Shown here: positions 45,893 to 53,281 of the stretch, in pieces
How the letters are laid out: each line of letters starts with the position of its first letter
Numbering within the stretch: the stretch's first letter is position 1
Assembly (NCBI GenBank): GCA_018267575.1
Contig: JAFDYF010000056.1
Span: 372,001 to 436,000, forward strand
Direction: 5' to 3'
Length of the DNA: 64,000 nt
Source: Bacteroidota bacterium
GTDB lineage: Bacteria > Bacteroidota > Bacteroidia > Chitinophagales > Chitinophagaceae
Program-made: the position numbers and the translations under genes
The notes under the pieces: model-generated
The model's database searches: none
What the model saw: only the letters and a program-made list of their open reading frames with translations
Told to the model about the DNA's origin: nothing

Positions 45893-46374
45893 AAAAATGT
45901 AGCATTGTTGTACGACTAAAATCGGGTTTAAAAATACAATGACAGCATGCTGCCAAAGGGTAGGTGGTAGCTGTTTAAAATTTCTTGTTTCAATTTTGAG
46001 GCATCAGACTCTTGCAGGTTAGATATAGATTGAGTGATCAAAATATTCCTACAAGTACTATATTAAGGGTACCATAGGTTAATTCATCAATAGTAGATTG
46101 ACAAATTTTTATTCTTGGCCACTCATGATTTTTGTCTCAAAACACTCGCTTAAACCATGCACATTAGTGCAAGGCTCCGCTTCTGCAAATCTAATAAATT
46201 TGTGTGAGGGAGAATTTAAGAATGTGCAGCTTAGTGTCCAGCTCAATATTTTAAAAGACTTGAATTTTTCTGGGTCTGCTGTTACAAGGCTAAGGTGGTT
46301 CATTGATATTTTAAGTGCGCAACAGCATTTGCCGCTAGATTAGCAGCAACAATGCAAAAAGAATAGCCCTTTAA
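45893..46374. other. Gene-free stretch between two minus-strand genes
   Basis: No gene is supported. A promoter candidate for the sulfatase is at its left end. An 81-codon plus-strand frame (46098-46343) has no family features, and a frame antisense to it is just as open; both are discounted. Confidence 0.55.
45929..45957 (-). promoter_or_regulatory. Candidate promoter with palindromic spacer upstream of the sulfatase
   Basis: Read on the minus strand: TTTG (45954-45957), 17 bp spacer, then TATTTTTA (45929-45936), one mismatch to TAnnTTTG, 36 bp ahead of the start codon. The spacer contains the perfect palindrome CAGCATGCTG (45943-45952), a possible operator. Confidence 0.35.
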
Positions 46375-46992
46375 TTAATTAAAGGGGAACCTGACCCCTG
46401 CATGAATATCAAAAGTATTTAGGTTCTTGATCCCTCCCATATTCAATGGGGTAAAATTATAGCCCGCCCCGATCCTGATGGCCGTGGAAGATATCCTGCT
46501 CACGGGAATGAAAATGCCCGCATCTCCACTAAAAGTAGGTTTGAACGCATTTTGTGGGTTATCAAACTCACCCAAGTATTGATCATAGGATACCAAGTTA
46601 AAACCAGCCCCTAAGCCAACATAAGGTTGAATGATCCCCTTGTCAATTAATTTGTAATCAGCAACCACCTGAATGGGTGTTTGTTGAATGGAGTTGGTCA
46701 TTACCGCAGAGATCGTGCTGCCATGTGCATCCGTATAGAGTGCCCTAGGATATTTTTGGTAATAGTCATTGTAACTGACCATTAAACCCAGGCTAAATTT
46801 GGTATTGAAAGAATAGGACAATGCCGCATTAAAACCCTTGGCTGAGGCGTTTGATACTTGGTTCGTGAAAGAACCTGTAGGTATATCCACCCTATAGGCG
46901 ATATCCATTTGAAGCCCATTTTGAGCCTTGCTTGCAAAAGCAAAGAACATCAGTATTAAGGTTAATCTTATATTTTTTGAAATAGGTGCCAT
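46375..46992 (-). CDS. Small outer-membrane beta-barrel protein
   Basis: The 205-residue protein has a signal peptide (IRLTLILMFFAFASKAQ) and eight-strand-barrel features: alternating strands with GFNAALSYSFNTKFSLGLMVSY, VVADYKLIDKGIIQPYVGLGAG and GYNFTPLNMGG, ending FDIHAGVRFPFN. This is the OmpA/OmpW-like 'outer membrane beta-barrel' group. Function unknown. The start is supported by an unusually good AAGGAGG six bases before the ATG. It lies 27 bp after the DUF4136 lipoprotein gene, so the two form an operon. Confidence 0.8.
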   Translation of the reverse strand: MAPISKNIRLTLILMFFAFASKAQNGLQMDIAYRVDIPTGSFTNQVSNASAKGFNAALSYSFNTKFSLGLMVSYNDYYQKYPRALYTDAHGSTISAVMTNSIQQTPIQVVADYKLIDKGIIQPYVGLGAGFNLVSYDQYLGEFDNPQNAFKPTFSGDAGIFIPVSRISSTAIRIGAGYNFTPLNMGGIKNLNTFDIHAGVRFPFN

Positions 46993-46998
46993 AAAATA

Positions 46999-47005
46999 CC
47001 TCCTT
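46999..47005 (-). promoter_or_regulatory. Strong Shine-Dalgarno sequence (AAGGAGG)
   Basis: On the minus strand AAGGAGG lies six bases before the ATG at 46992. Such complete Shine-Dalgarno sequences are rare in this window, and it fixes this start with confidence. Confidence 0.6.
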
Positions 47006-47019
47006 GTTTAAATCAATGG

Positions 47020-47655
47020 TCAATTAGCTTTTAAATATGTTGATTGGCTGAACAATTTTTGTACTTCGCTAGCCGCATTATTAGGGTTATATATGTCCTG
47101 CCCCATTACAAGCCCACTCCATAGCGAAACGATTTTGCTTCCATTGGCACTTGCATTTTTTAGGTCCAGCAGATCTATTTCCGTCCCATCTGTTTGGCTG
47201 GTGTATGTACCTAACGAGTAGGGTGAATAATACCCATACCCGGGATCGCCCCAATAATAGGGATCATAATAACTGGAATAGCTATCCCAGTACATGGAAT
47301 AATCAATAACATTGGTTTGGGTATTGATTATCTCCGACACATTAATAGCCAAATCTGGATTGCTGGATTTGTCCACCAAACTATATCCATTTTGCTGCAT
47401 GCTGGTCTTTATAGCATTGATCAAATTTATTTCATAAAGACCTAGAAGCTGTCCTGCATTTTGATTGTCCTGTATTACACTTACCGAATCCGAAATACTA
47501 TATGTTTTGTAAGATTGGAAATTGGCAGTGGAATCATGGTCGGTTACATAAATCCGGCTCTCCTCATTTGTCAAATGATTGAGCGGGTCCTTTTTGCAAC
47601 CAGCTATTATAATAACGGGAATAAGTATCCCATAAAACCATTGTTTTTGTAGCAT
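47020..47655 (-). CDS. DUF4136 lipoprotein
   Basis: The 211-residue protein has a lipobox IAGC (Cys19 or nearby, in PVIIIAGCKKDPLNH). The DUF4136 body follows: DSTANFQSYKTYSISDSV, LINAIKTSMQQNGYSLVDKS and NPDLAINVSEIINTQ. A Tyr/Ser/Pro-rich insert lies in the middle (SMYWDSYSSYYDPYYWGDP). The closing part EIDLLDLKNASANGSKIVSLWSG matches the usual 'G...iD..d......vWrG'. These are outer-membrane or periplasmic lipoproteins of unknown function. It is first in a two-gene operon with a beta-barrel gene. Confidence 0.88.
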   Translation of the reverse strand: MLQKQWFYGILIPVIIIAGCKKDPLNHLTNEESRIYVTDHDSTANFQSYKTYSISDSVSVIQDNQNAGQLLGLYEINLINAIKTSMQQNGYSLVDKSSNPDLAINVSEIINTQTNVIDYSMYWDSYSSYYDPYYWGDPGYGYYSPYSLGTYTSQTDGTEIDLLDLKNASANGSKIVSLWSGLVMGQDIYNPNNAASEVQKLFSQSTYLKAN

Positions 47656-47681
47656 ATGCTTGGGTTTGATAATTCATACAT

Positions 47682-47689
47682 CAAAACTA
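47682..47689 (-). promoter_or_regulatory. -7 element TAGTTTTG for the DUF4136 operon
   Basis: On the minus strand TAGTTTTG matches TAnnTTTG exactly, 26 bp before the start codon at 47655. A TTG at the -33 distance is not present, so this rests on the -7 element alone. Confidence 0.35.
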
Positions 47690-48065
47690 AAAATCAGCTT
47701 TTTAATATCGCTTTAATTAACACTGTTTTAACCCGAAAAGGTTTAGAGGGACAAGCGTTCTATATTATTAACACAAACCCTGTTAAACAAGTTGATTTAG
47801 AAGGTCATCATTTTTGCTTAGTCCCGTAAGTTCATGAGGAAAACAAGGATAAAACCGGGCTGGTAGGTCCTGGCAAAAAAAAACTACACCTATACTTAAG
47901 AGTGAAAAAATGGGAGCCTGATTATTATGGACGAGATGAATAATGTCCGAGCGCACACAATGGAATTATCGAAGTGCATTCAATAATTGTAGACGATACT
48001 GTTTTTGCCATCCTCCTAATATCTCGTTAAAAATATTGGCAGTATACATCATGTTTAATTGGCTT

Positions 48066-48097
48066 TTAATTCCTTATTAATCCCTCCTTAATCCCTC
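48066..48097. repeat. Three direct repeats TTAATyCCTy with 11-bp period
   Basis: TTAATTCCTT (48066-48075), TTAATCCCTC (48077-48086) and TTAATCCCTC (48088-48097) follow each other with a start-to-start distance of exactly 11 bp, one helical turn, and end five bases before the -7 element TATTTTTG (48103-48110). This is the layout of response-regulator activator boxes of the OmpR/PhoB type. Confidence 0.6.
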
Positions 48098-48102
48098 GTT
48101 GG

Positions 48103-48110
48103 TATTTTTG
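48103..48110 (+). promoter_or_regulatory. -7 element TATTTTTG for the universal-stress-like gene
   Basis: TATTTTTG matches TAnnTTTG exactly and lies 40 bp before the ATG at 48151. The -33 region is occupied by the phased repeats and has no TTG, consistent with an activator-dependent promoter. Confidence 0.4.
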
Positions 48111-48150
48111 ATTGTCAAAAACAATTGGAACAAAATTTAAAACTCAGGTC

Positions 48151-48945
48151 ATGTCCAAATCATTTGATACTATAAAAAATATAATGATGCCCGTGTTTTC
48201 TACAAGGGAACTTGAGGCCAACGTAGAAAGATTTATTGAGGTTGCCAAACTGTTTAAATGCAAAGTCCATTTGTATTATATCAGTCCCCGGCATTCTTTT
48301 TCAATTTTCAGCAAAGCAGGGTGGTTGCATGCAAGGCAAAAAATCAGTCATATACTTAATGAACATAAAACGGTTGAAAATTATATGAGCCAGCTTTTAC
48401 ATATATGCCCTTCCATCAAATTTTATTCTATTTCCGAAAATGAAAATGTAGAAAGTTCAATCATTGATTACTGTGACCGAAATAAGATTGAAATGATTTT
48501 GTTCCTTGGTCACTGGGATTCAGGGTGGGGAGAAATGTATGGGAAGTTGAATATCTCCGGTCTATCCGAAATCTTGGATTGTCCTGTGATGAGTATCAAC
48601 TTTAAAACCCAGTCACTCGATATCAAAAATATAGTCATTCCTATTGGGGCTTCCCTGCCTACCAATCAAATTATTGCGGGTTGCTATATCGGCAAACGTT
48701 TCAATTCAAAGGTCCACCTGGTTGCTTTGAACAAAAAGTTCCTTGTGAACGGGCGTAGCGAGGCTATAAACCTTTATAGAGCCTATCATTTTTTGCATGA
48801 TAACACAAGCCTTCCCGTGGAATGTATCACGCTAATGTCAAAAAATATTGATGAGGCTACTTTTCAATATGCGGAACAGATAAGTGCCGATGTTGTTTTT
48901 GTTGATTCGGGTAGGGGGGCTGGTTATGCGGGAATGATGAACTGA
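48151..48945 (+). CDS. Universal stress protein-like, two-domain (divergent)
   Basis: The 264-residue protein begins SFDTIKNIMMPVFSTRELEA, a UspA-like first strand, and has a second domain beginning DIKNIVIPIGASLPTNQII (about residue 150). YCDRNKIEMILFLGHWDSGW corresponds to the loop before the last strand, but the Gly-rich ATP loop is not intact. It shares only the overall two-domain plan with the pair at 35.3-37.0 kb. The ATG at 48151 is chosen over a TTG at 48112. It is controlled by an apparently activator-dependent promoter (phased repeats upstream). Confidence 0.65.
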   Translation: MSKSFDTIKNIMMPVFSTRELEANVERFIEVAKLFKCKVHLYYISPRHSFSIFSKAGWLHARQKISHILNEHKTVENYMSQLLHICPSIKFYSISENENVESSIIDYCDRNKIEMILFLGHWDSGWGEMYGKLNISGLSEILDCPVMSINFKTQSLDIKNIVIPIGASLPTNQIIAGCYIGKRFNSKVHLVALNKKFLVNGRSEAINLYRAYHFLHDNTSLPVECITLMSKNIDEATFQYAEQISADVVFVDSGRGAGYAGMMN

Positions 48946-49013
48946 TTTATTGGGCACCAACTTTTTTTAATCCGGTATCATCAGTATATATAGTAGTAGC
49001 AGGTTTTTTGATT

Positions 49014-49044
49014 ACCGGTCACCTCGTAAGAGGGACCGGTTTTT
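49014..49044 (+). terminator. Intrinsic terminator after the universal-stress-like gene
   Basis: ACCGGTCACCTC (49014-49025) pairs with GAGGGACCGGT (49030-49040) with one bulged base around a 4-nt loop and is followed by a T-run to 49044. It lies about 70 bp after the stop codon. Confidence 0.8.
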
Positions 49045-49110
49045 GAAAGTTGAACTAGACGCCCATTAACTGTTAAAATTAAATTGAATTAATAAAAGAA
49101 TGTCAAGCCA

Positions 49111-49362
49111 ATGGAACAGAAAAACGAGATTCAGGAAAACCATTCTGGAATTAAATGTAGGGTATGTGGGGCTTTTTTGTATAAGACGGATCATGGGAAC
49201 CACGAGGCCACCTTCCATTGTTCTTCAGGGGAGGCAAGATTTTGGGATTTTGAAAGGGGAACAAGGGACCAGACAAAAGCCAAAGAGCATTGGGATAATT
49301 CCAGAATGGAAATTTTCCTGGATGTGGATGGTGCGCTGCAATTTGTTTTAAACAATGAGTAA
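49111..49362 (+). CDS. Small zinc-ribbon-like protein
   Basis: This 83-residue soluble protein has CRVCGAFLYKTDHGNHEATFHC (C16 and C19, then two His and a Cys), a likely zinc-binding treble-clef or ribbon. The rest is polar and ends FLDVDGALQFVLNNE. The overlapping frame starting at 49100 lacks such order and is rejected. I do not recognise the family. It lies between the universal-stress-like gene and the Tyr/Trp/Gly-rich gene, 61 bp before the latter. Confidence 0.6.
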   Translation: MEQKNEIQENHSGIKCRVCGAFLYKTDHGNHEATFHCSSGEARFWDFERGTRDQTKAKEHWDNSRMEIFLDVDGALQFVLNNE

Positions 49363-49423
49363 ACACTTAAGAAACATTCTGGTCACGTTCAATAAAGATT
49401 AAAAAAATTTAAAAAAGGCAATC

Positions 49424-51610
49424 ATGAAAACCATCATTTTTTCCATTATGTATCTATCGATCGCGAGCGTTTGTCTCGCCGATCCCGGTTGGCCCAAGGT
49501 CATAGCCACTTCTGATGGCACGGTTATAAACATATACCAACCACAGCCAGAATATTTTTCTGGGAATACCTTGAAATCGCAATCGGCCATTTCTGTTTTA
49601 AAAAGCAATAGCCAAGACCCTGTCTTTGGGGTTTTCTGGTCCGTAGACAGGGTGGCCACCGATCGTGATACCCGTAAGGTTGCCATTGAATCGGTGAAGG
49701 TCACTAACATCAAAATACCTGCAGATAGCAGTCGGTCTGAACAGGCTTATATCCGCACTGCATTGGAAACCAATATCCCGAAAGTAGAAGACGACCTTTC
49801 GTTGGATGACCTGCTTGCCTCATTGGACCAAGACCTGGAGGAAAACAAATTGTCAAAAGATATCAATAACCAACTCCCGAAAGTTGTGTATAGCAACCAG
49901 CCATCCATGCTCGTACTGATCGACGGGGCGCCACAGTTGAGGAAAAACAAAAGTTGGGGAATGAATGTGGTGGTCAACACACCTTTTACAATCGTGCAAA
50001 ACAAAGATGGGAAGTACTACCTCTATGGAGGGAGCCATTGGTACACGGCCCCTTCCGCTACTGGGCCTTATGCGTATAGCAATGATAAAGTTCCCCATAA
50101 AATAAAAAGGATTGCAAGGAAATTGAAAAAAAGCGAAAGGGAAACCAACGAAATGGCAGATAATGTTGCGCCAGATGAAAGGATCTACAATATTATCGTG
50201 AGCACTTCACCAGAAGAATTGATACAATCCGATGGCAACCCCGATCTTGCACCCATTGAAGGCACTTCTTTATTGTATGTAAAGAATTCCGACAATGATA
50301 TTTTTGTGGATACAAAGTCGCAGGATTATTATGTGCTGCTTGCAGGCCGTTGGTATCAATCAAAGGCACTCAATAGCAATAGCTCTTGGGGCTTCATACC
50401 TTCAAACGAGTTGCCTCCCGATTTTGCCAAGATACCTGAAGGGTCGCCCAAAGACCATGTGTTGGCAAGTGTGGCCGGAACCGAGGCCGCAAGAGAGGCC
50501 GTGATGGATGCCCAAATCCCACAAACGGCGAAGATTGATAGGAGAACGGCTACCACCCAAGTGGAGTACGATGGTCAACCTCAATTTAAACCCATACCAG
50601 GCACGAATATGGAGTATGCGGTGAACACAAGGTCAAAAGTAATATTAAATGGGGGCAGGTATTATGCGGTTGACAATGGAATCTGGTTTGTTTCAAACAG
50701 CCCAACTGGTCCTTGGGAAGTAAGTACCGATCGCCCAGATCAAATGGATGAAATACCACCATCATCGCCTGTTTACAATCTAAAATATGTTTACGTGTAC
50801 GAAACTACACCCGACTATGCCTACATGGGCTATACCCCAGGTTACCTGGATAGTTATGTCTATGGTCCTACTGTTGTATATGGTACGGGATATTATTATG
50901 ACCCATGGTTTGGCGATTATTATTATCCAGAGCCTTGGACATGGGGGTTTGATATGGGGTACGATCCTTGGGACGGTTGGGGATTTGGGATGGGCTATGG
51001 GTTTGACTGGTTGAATATGGATTATGGTTATGATTGGGGTGGATGGTGTGGCGGCTATTGGGGACCATCTGCCTATCGACCAGCCTACTGCAGTTGGGGC
51101 GACCGCTACCACTCCGAAAGGCATGGGGGTTTTTATGGAAGGAACGCAATCGGTAATGGGCGGACAGGATTTGACATGCGCTATGCCAATAATCTCTATA
51201 GAGATAGGCTGGGCGTTATACCTAGGACCAACGCTGGCAGGAGTTCTAATTTCTATAGCGGTAGGCAGACAGTCGGCAATAATGTTTTTTCGGATAGGTC
51301 GGGCAATATATACCAAAGAGGGAATCAGGGGCAATGGCAGCAGCGGATAAACCGCCAATGGTCACCGGTCAGAAATGCGCAACCGAATTTTACGGCTGGT
51401 TTGCAAAGGCAGCAGTTTATGCGTGAAAGGGGACAGATCAGGACTGAGAATTTTCAGCGGGCTAGCAATTTTTCAGGCATGAGGGCTAGTAGCGGCGGCG
51501 GGTTCAGGGGCGGATTTAGCGGAAGCAGGGGCGGTTTCAGTAGTGGGAGCAGTGGATTTGGCGGCGGCAGAGCTAGCTTTGGCGGCGGTGGTTTTGGAGT
51601 AAGACGCTAA
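49424..51610 (+). CDS. Large exported Tyr/Trp/Gly-rich repeat protein
   Basis: This 728-residue protein has a signal peptide (SIMYLSIASVCLA). Three beta repeats follow at about residues 150-240, 255-345 and 378-450, each with 'P.L.PI.GT.LLYV.NT....I....G.YY.L..G.WY.S....G.W'. Next is an extreme Tyr/Gly/Trp/Asp low-complexity region (about residues 455-560: GYYYDPWFGDYYYPEPW and similar). The C-terminal region is Arg/Asn/Gln- then Gly/Ser-rich (GGFRGGFSGSRGGFSSG). Proteins with these repeats are often labelled carbohydrate-binding family V/XII-like. The role is unknown; matrix or surface function is a guess. The terminal RG/FGG repeats resemble phase-separating proteins. Confidence 0.75.
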   Translation: MKTIIFSIMYLSIASVCLADPGWPKVIATSDGTVINIYQPQPEYFSGNTLKSQSAISVLKSNSQDPVFGVFWSVDRVATDRDTRKVAIESVKVTNIKIPADSSRSEQAYIRTALETNIPKVEDDLSLDDLLASLDQDLEENKLSKDINNQLPKVVYSNQPSMLVLIDGAPQLRKNKSWGMNVVVNTPFTIVQNKDGKYYLYGGSHWYTAPSATGPYAYSNDKVPHKIKRIARKLKKSERETNEMADNVAPDERIYNIIVSTSPEELIQSDGNPDLAPIEGTSLLYVKNSDNDIFVDTKSQDYYVLLAGRWYQSKALNSNSSWGFIPSNELPPDFAKIPEGSPKDHVLASVAGTEAAREAVMDAQIPQTAKIDRRTATTQVEYDGQPQFKPIPGTNMEYAVNTRSKVILNGGRYYAVDNGIWFVSNSPTGPWEVSTDRPDQMDEIPPSSPVYNLKYVYVYETTPDYAYMGYTPGYLDSYVYGPTVVYGTGYYYDPWFGDYYYPEPWTWGFDMGYDPWDGWGFGMGYGFDWLNMDYGYDWGGWCGGYWGPSAYRPAYCSWGDRYHSERHGGFYGRNAIGNGRTGFDMRYANNLYRDRLGVIPRTNAGRSSNFYSGRQTVGNNVFSDRSGNIYQRGNQGQWQQRINRQWSPVRNAQPNFTAGLQRQQFMRERGQIRTENFQRASNFSGMRASSGGGFRGGFSGSRGGFSSGSSGFGGGRASFGGGGFGVRR

Positions 51611-51664
51611 CAAAACCGATGCATTTTCTTTATATCTGAAGCATAATTCAATATAAAGAAGAAC

Positions 51665-51960
51665 CGATATTGCCACTGATGCACAGACGAGTGTGGAAGG
51701 TTATTGTTATTGCCACTGATGCACTGATTTGTGCTGATGAGTATTCCCCTGCGCCTCCCCGTCTCTGCGGTTATTAGTATTAGAGCTAACCACATAGGCA
51801 CATTGGGTACATATAGTCATAGCTATGTGCGACTATGTTTCTATGGTCCTATGAGTTTTTGATTATTGCCACTGATGCACTGATTCATAGAAATGGTTTT
51901 CCCCGCGGCCTCTGCGCCACTGCGTGAATATATTTTGCCAATGCTTGCTTGTTTAATAAA
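51665..51960. repeat. Composite intergenic repeat, further copies
   Basis: TTGCCACTGATGCACAGACG (51670-51689), TTGCCACTGATGCACTGATT (51710-51729) and TTGCCACTGATGCACTGATT (51866-51885) are copies of the element at 43995-44240. After the second come CCCCGTCTCTGCGG, TTATTAG and CTAACCACATAGGCACA (51786-51802), in the same order as at 44133-44223; after the third come a CGGCCTCTGCGCCACTGCG variant. A CATAGCTATG palindrome (51818-51827) sits inside. Confidence 0.75.
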
Positions 51961-52031
51961 GACTTAGCGAGAAGAAACTTTTCAACCACATCAACTTTTC
52001 AACTTACTCCCATTGCGTGAGATAAAACAAC

Positions 52032-53132
52032 TTAAACATTGAACCTGAAGTGCATCACATCCCCATCTTTCACTACATATTCTTTGCCCTCGATTCTCAG
52101 CTTGCCATTTTCACGACAGGCCGCTTCTGAGCCATATTGTACAAAATCTTGGTAGGCGATTACCTCGGCCTTGATGAAACCTTTTTCAAAATCCGTATGG
52201 ATCACACTTGCTGCCTGTGGCGCTTTCCATCCTTCATGAATGGTCCAGGCCCTTACTTCTTGTACACCAGCAGTGAAATAGGTGAGTAGGTTGAGCAATT
52301 TATAAGTTGAACGGATTAGTTTGTTCAAGGCCGGTTCCTTCATTTTATATTCTTCCATGAACAATTGTTGATCGGCAGGGTCTTCCATTTCGGAGATTTG
52401 CGCTTCGATTGAATTGTTCATCACAATGACCTGTGCATTTTCCTCTACCACCGCTTTTATCAATGCTTCAGAAAATTTATTTCCAGTGTGCATGCTGGCT
52501 TCATCCACATTCGCCACATACAGCACAGGCTTATCTGTCAATAAGAAAAGGTCGGCAACAGCTATTTTGTCTTCCTTGCTTAAATCAAGTTCACGGATAT
52601 TTTTTCCTTTCTCCAGATGCTCTTTGCATTTCTTCAAAATCTCATATTCTGCTTTTGCTTTGACATCTCCAGTCTTGGCCAATTTTTCAGCCTTGCTGTA
52701 TTTTTTATCAATACTGTCCAGATCCTTCAACTGAAGTTCGGTATCAATAATTTCTTTATCAGCAATGGGATTGATAGCACCTTCGTCACGCAAAATATTT
52801 TCATCCTCAAAACAACGGATCACATGTACAATGGCATCCACTTCACGAATATTGGCCAAAAACTTATTGCCCAAACCTTCGCCTTTGCTGGCGCCCTTCA
52901 CCAAACCAGCAATATCAACGATCTCGATTTGCGTGGGTACCGTGCGGTTAGGCTTCACCAGTTCGGCAAGTTTGTCCATTCGTTCGTCAGGCACATTCAC
53001 CAATCCGATATTGGGCTCAATGGTGCAAAACCGATAGTTGCTGGCCTGTGCTTTAGCACTGTTGCTGACCGCATTAAATAAAGTCGATTTCCCTACATTC
53101 GGTAATCCCACAATGCCTGCTTGCAATCCCAT
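52032..53132 (-). CDS. ychF: Redox-regulated ATPase YchF (OLA1/Obg family)
   Basis: The 366-residue P-loop protein begins [20 protein letters not shown] (G1 motif residues 9-17). It has [23 protein letters not shown] (G2/G3), the altered G4 (NVDE in [11 protein letters not shown], allowing ATP binding), a coiled-coil insert (residues about 130-190) and a C-terminal TGS domain ending [14 protein letters not shown]. YchF binds ribosomes and participates in stress and translation control. The length and C-terminus are as usual. It is preceded by a good TAnnTTTG promoter and runs divergent to the SpmAB-like gene. Confidence 0.97.
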   Translation of the reverse strand: MGLQAGIVGLPNVGKSTLFNAVSNSAKAQASNYRFCTIEPNIGLVNVPDERMDKLAELVKPNRTVPTQIEIVDIAGLVKGASKGEGLGNKFLANIREVDAIVHVIRCFEDENILRDEGAINPIADKEIIDTELQLKDLDSIDKKYSKAEKLAKTGDVKAKAEYEILKKCKEHLEKGKNIRELDLSKEDKIAVADLFLLTDKPVLYVANVDEASMHTGNKFSEALIKAVVEENAQVIVMNNSIEAQISEMEDPADQQLFMEEYKMKEPALNKLIRSTYKLLNLLTYFTAGVQEVRAWTIHEGWKAPQAASVIHTDFEKGFIKAEVIAYQDFVQYGSEAACRENGKLRIEGKEYVVKDGDVMHFRFNV

Positions 53133-53157
53133 GGTGTTGGTTGATTTTTTTGAGCGG

Positions 53158-53190
53158 CAAAGGTAATCAGATTTAGGTACAATTGATCAA
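53158..53190 (-). promoter_or_regulatory. Promoter of ychF (TTG ... TACCTTTG)
   Basis: On the minus strand TACCTTTG (53158-53165) matches TAnnTTTG exactly, with TTG (53188-53190) 22 bp upstream, and the start codon follows 25 bp after the -7 element. Confidence 0.45.
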
Positions 53191-53281
53191 TGGTTTGTGC
53201 ATGGTATTTCACTGACACTAATATCTTGTCGCCAAAATATTTTTTGGTATTTTCATTTGCAATAACCCTTAAAAGCACAAT

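Larger units (their letters stand above)
47656..48150. other. Gene-free divergent promoter region
   Basis: These 495 bp lie between the divergent DUF4136 and universal-stress-like genes. They carry a -7 element toward each side (47682-47689 minus, 48103-48110 plus) and three phased direct repeats at 48066-48097. No gene is supported. Confidence 0.6.

Noticed and set aside
46098..46343. 81-codon plus-strand frame in the gap between the sulfatase and barrel genes
   Set aside because: No ribosome binding site, domain or convincing composition, and an antisense frame over the same bases is equally open.
50780..51358. 192-codon Pro/Ile/His-rich minus-strand frame
   Set aside because: It mirrors the Tyr/Trp/Gly-rich low-complexity region of the plus-strand gene, whose composition keeps other frames open by chance.
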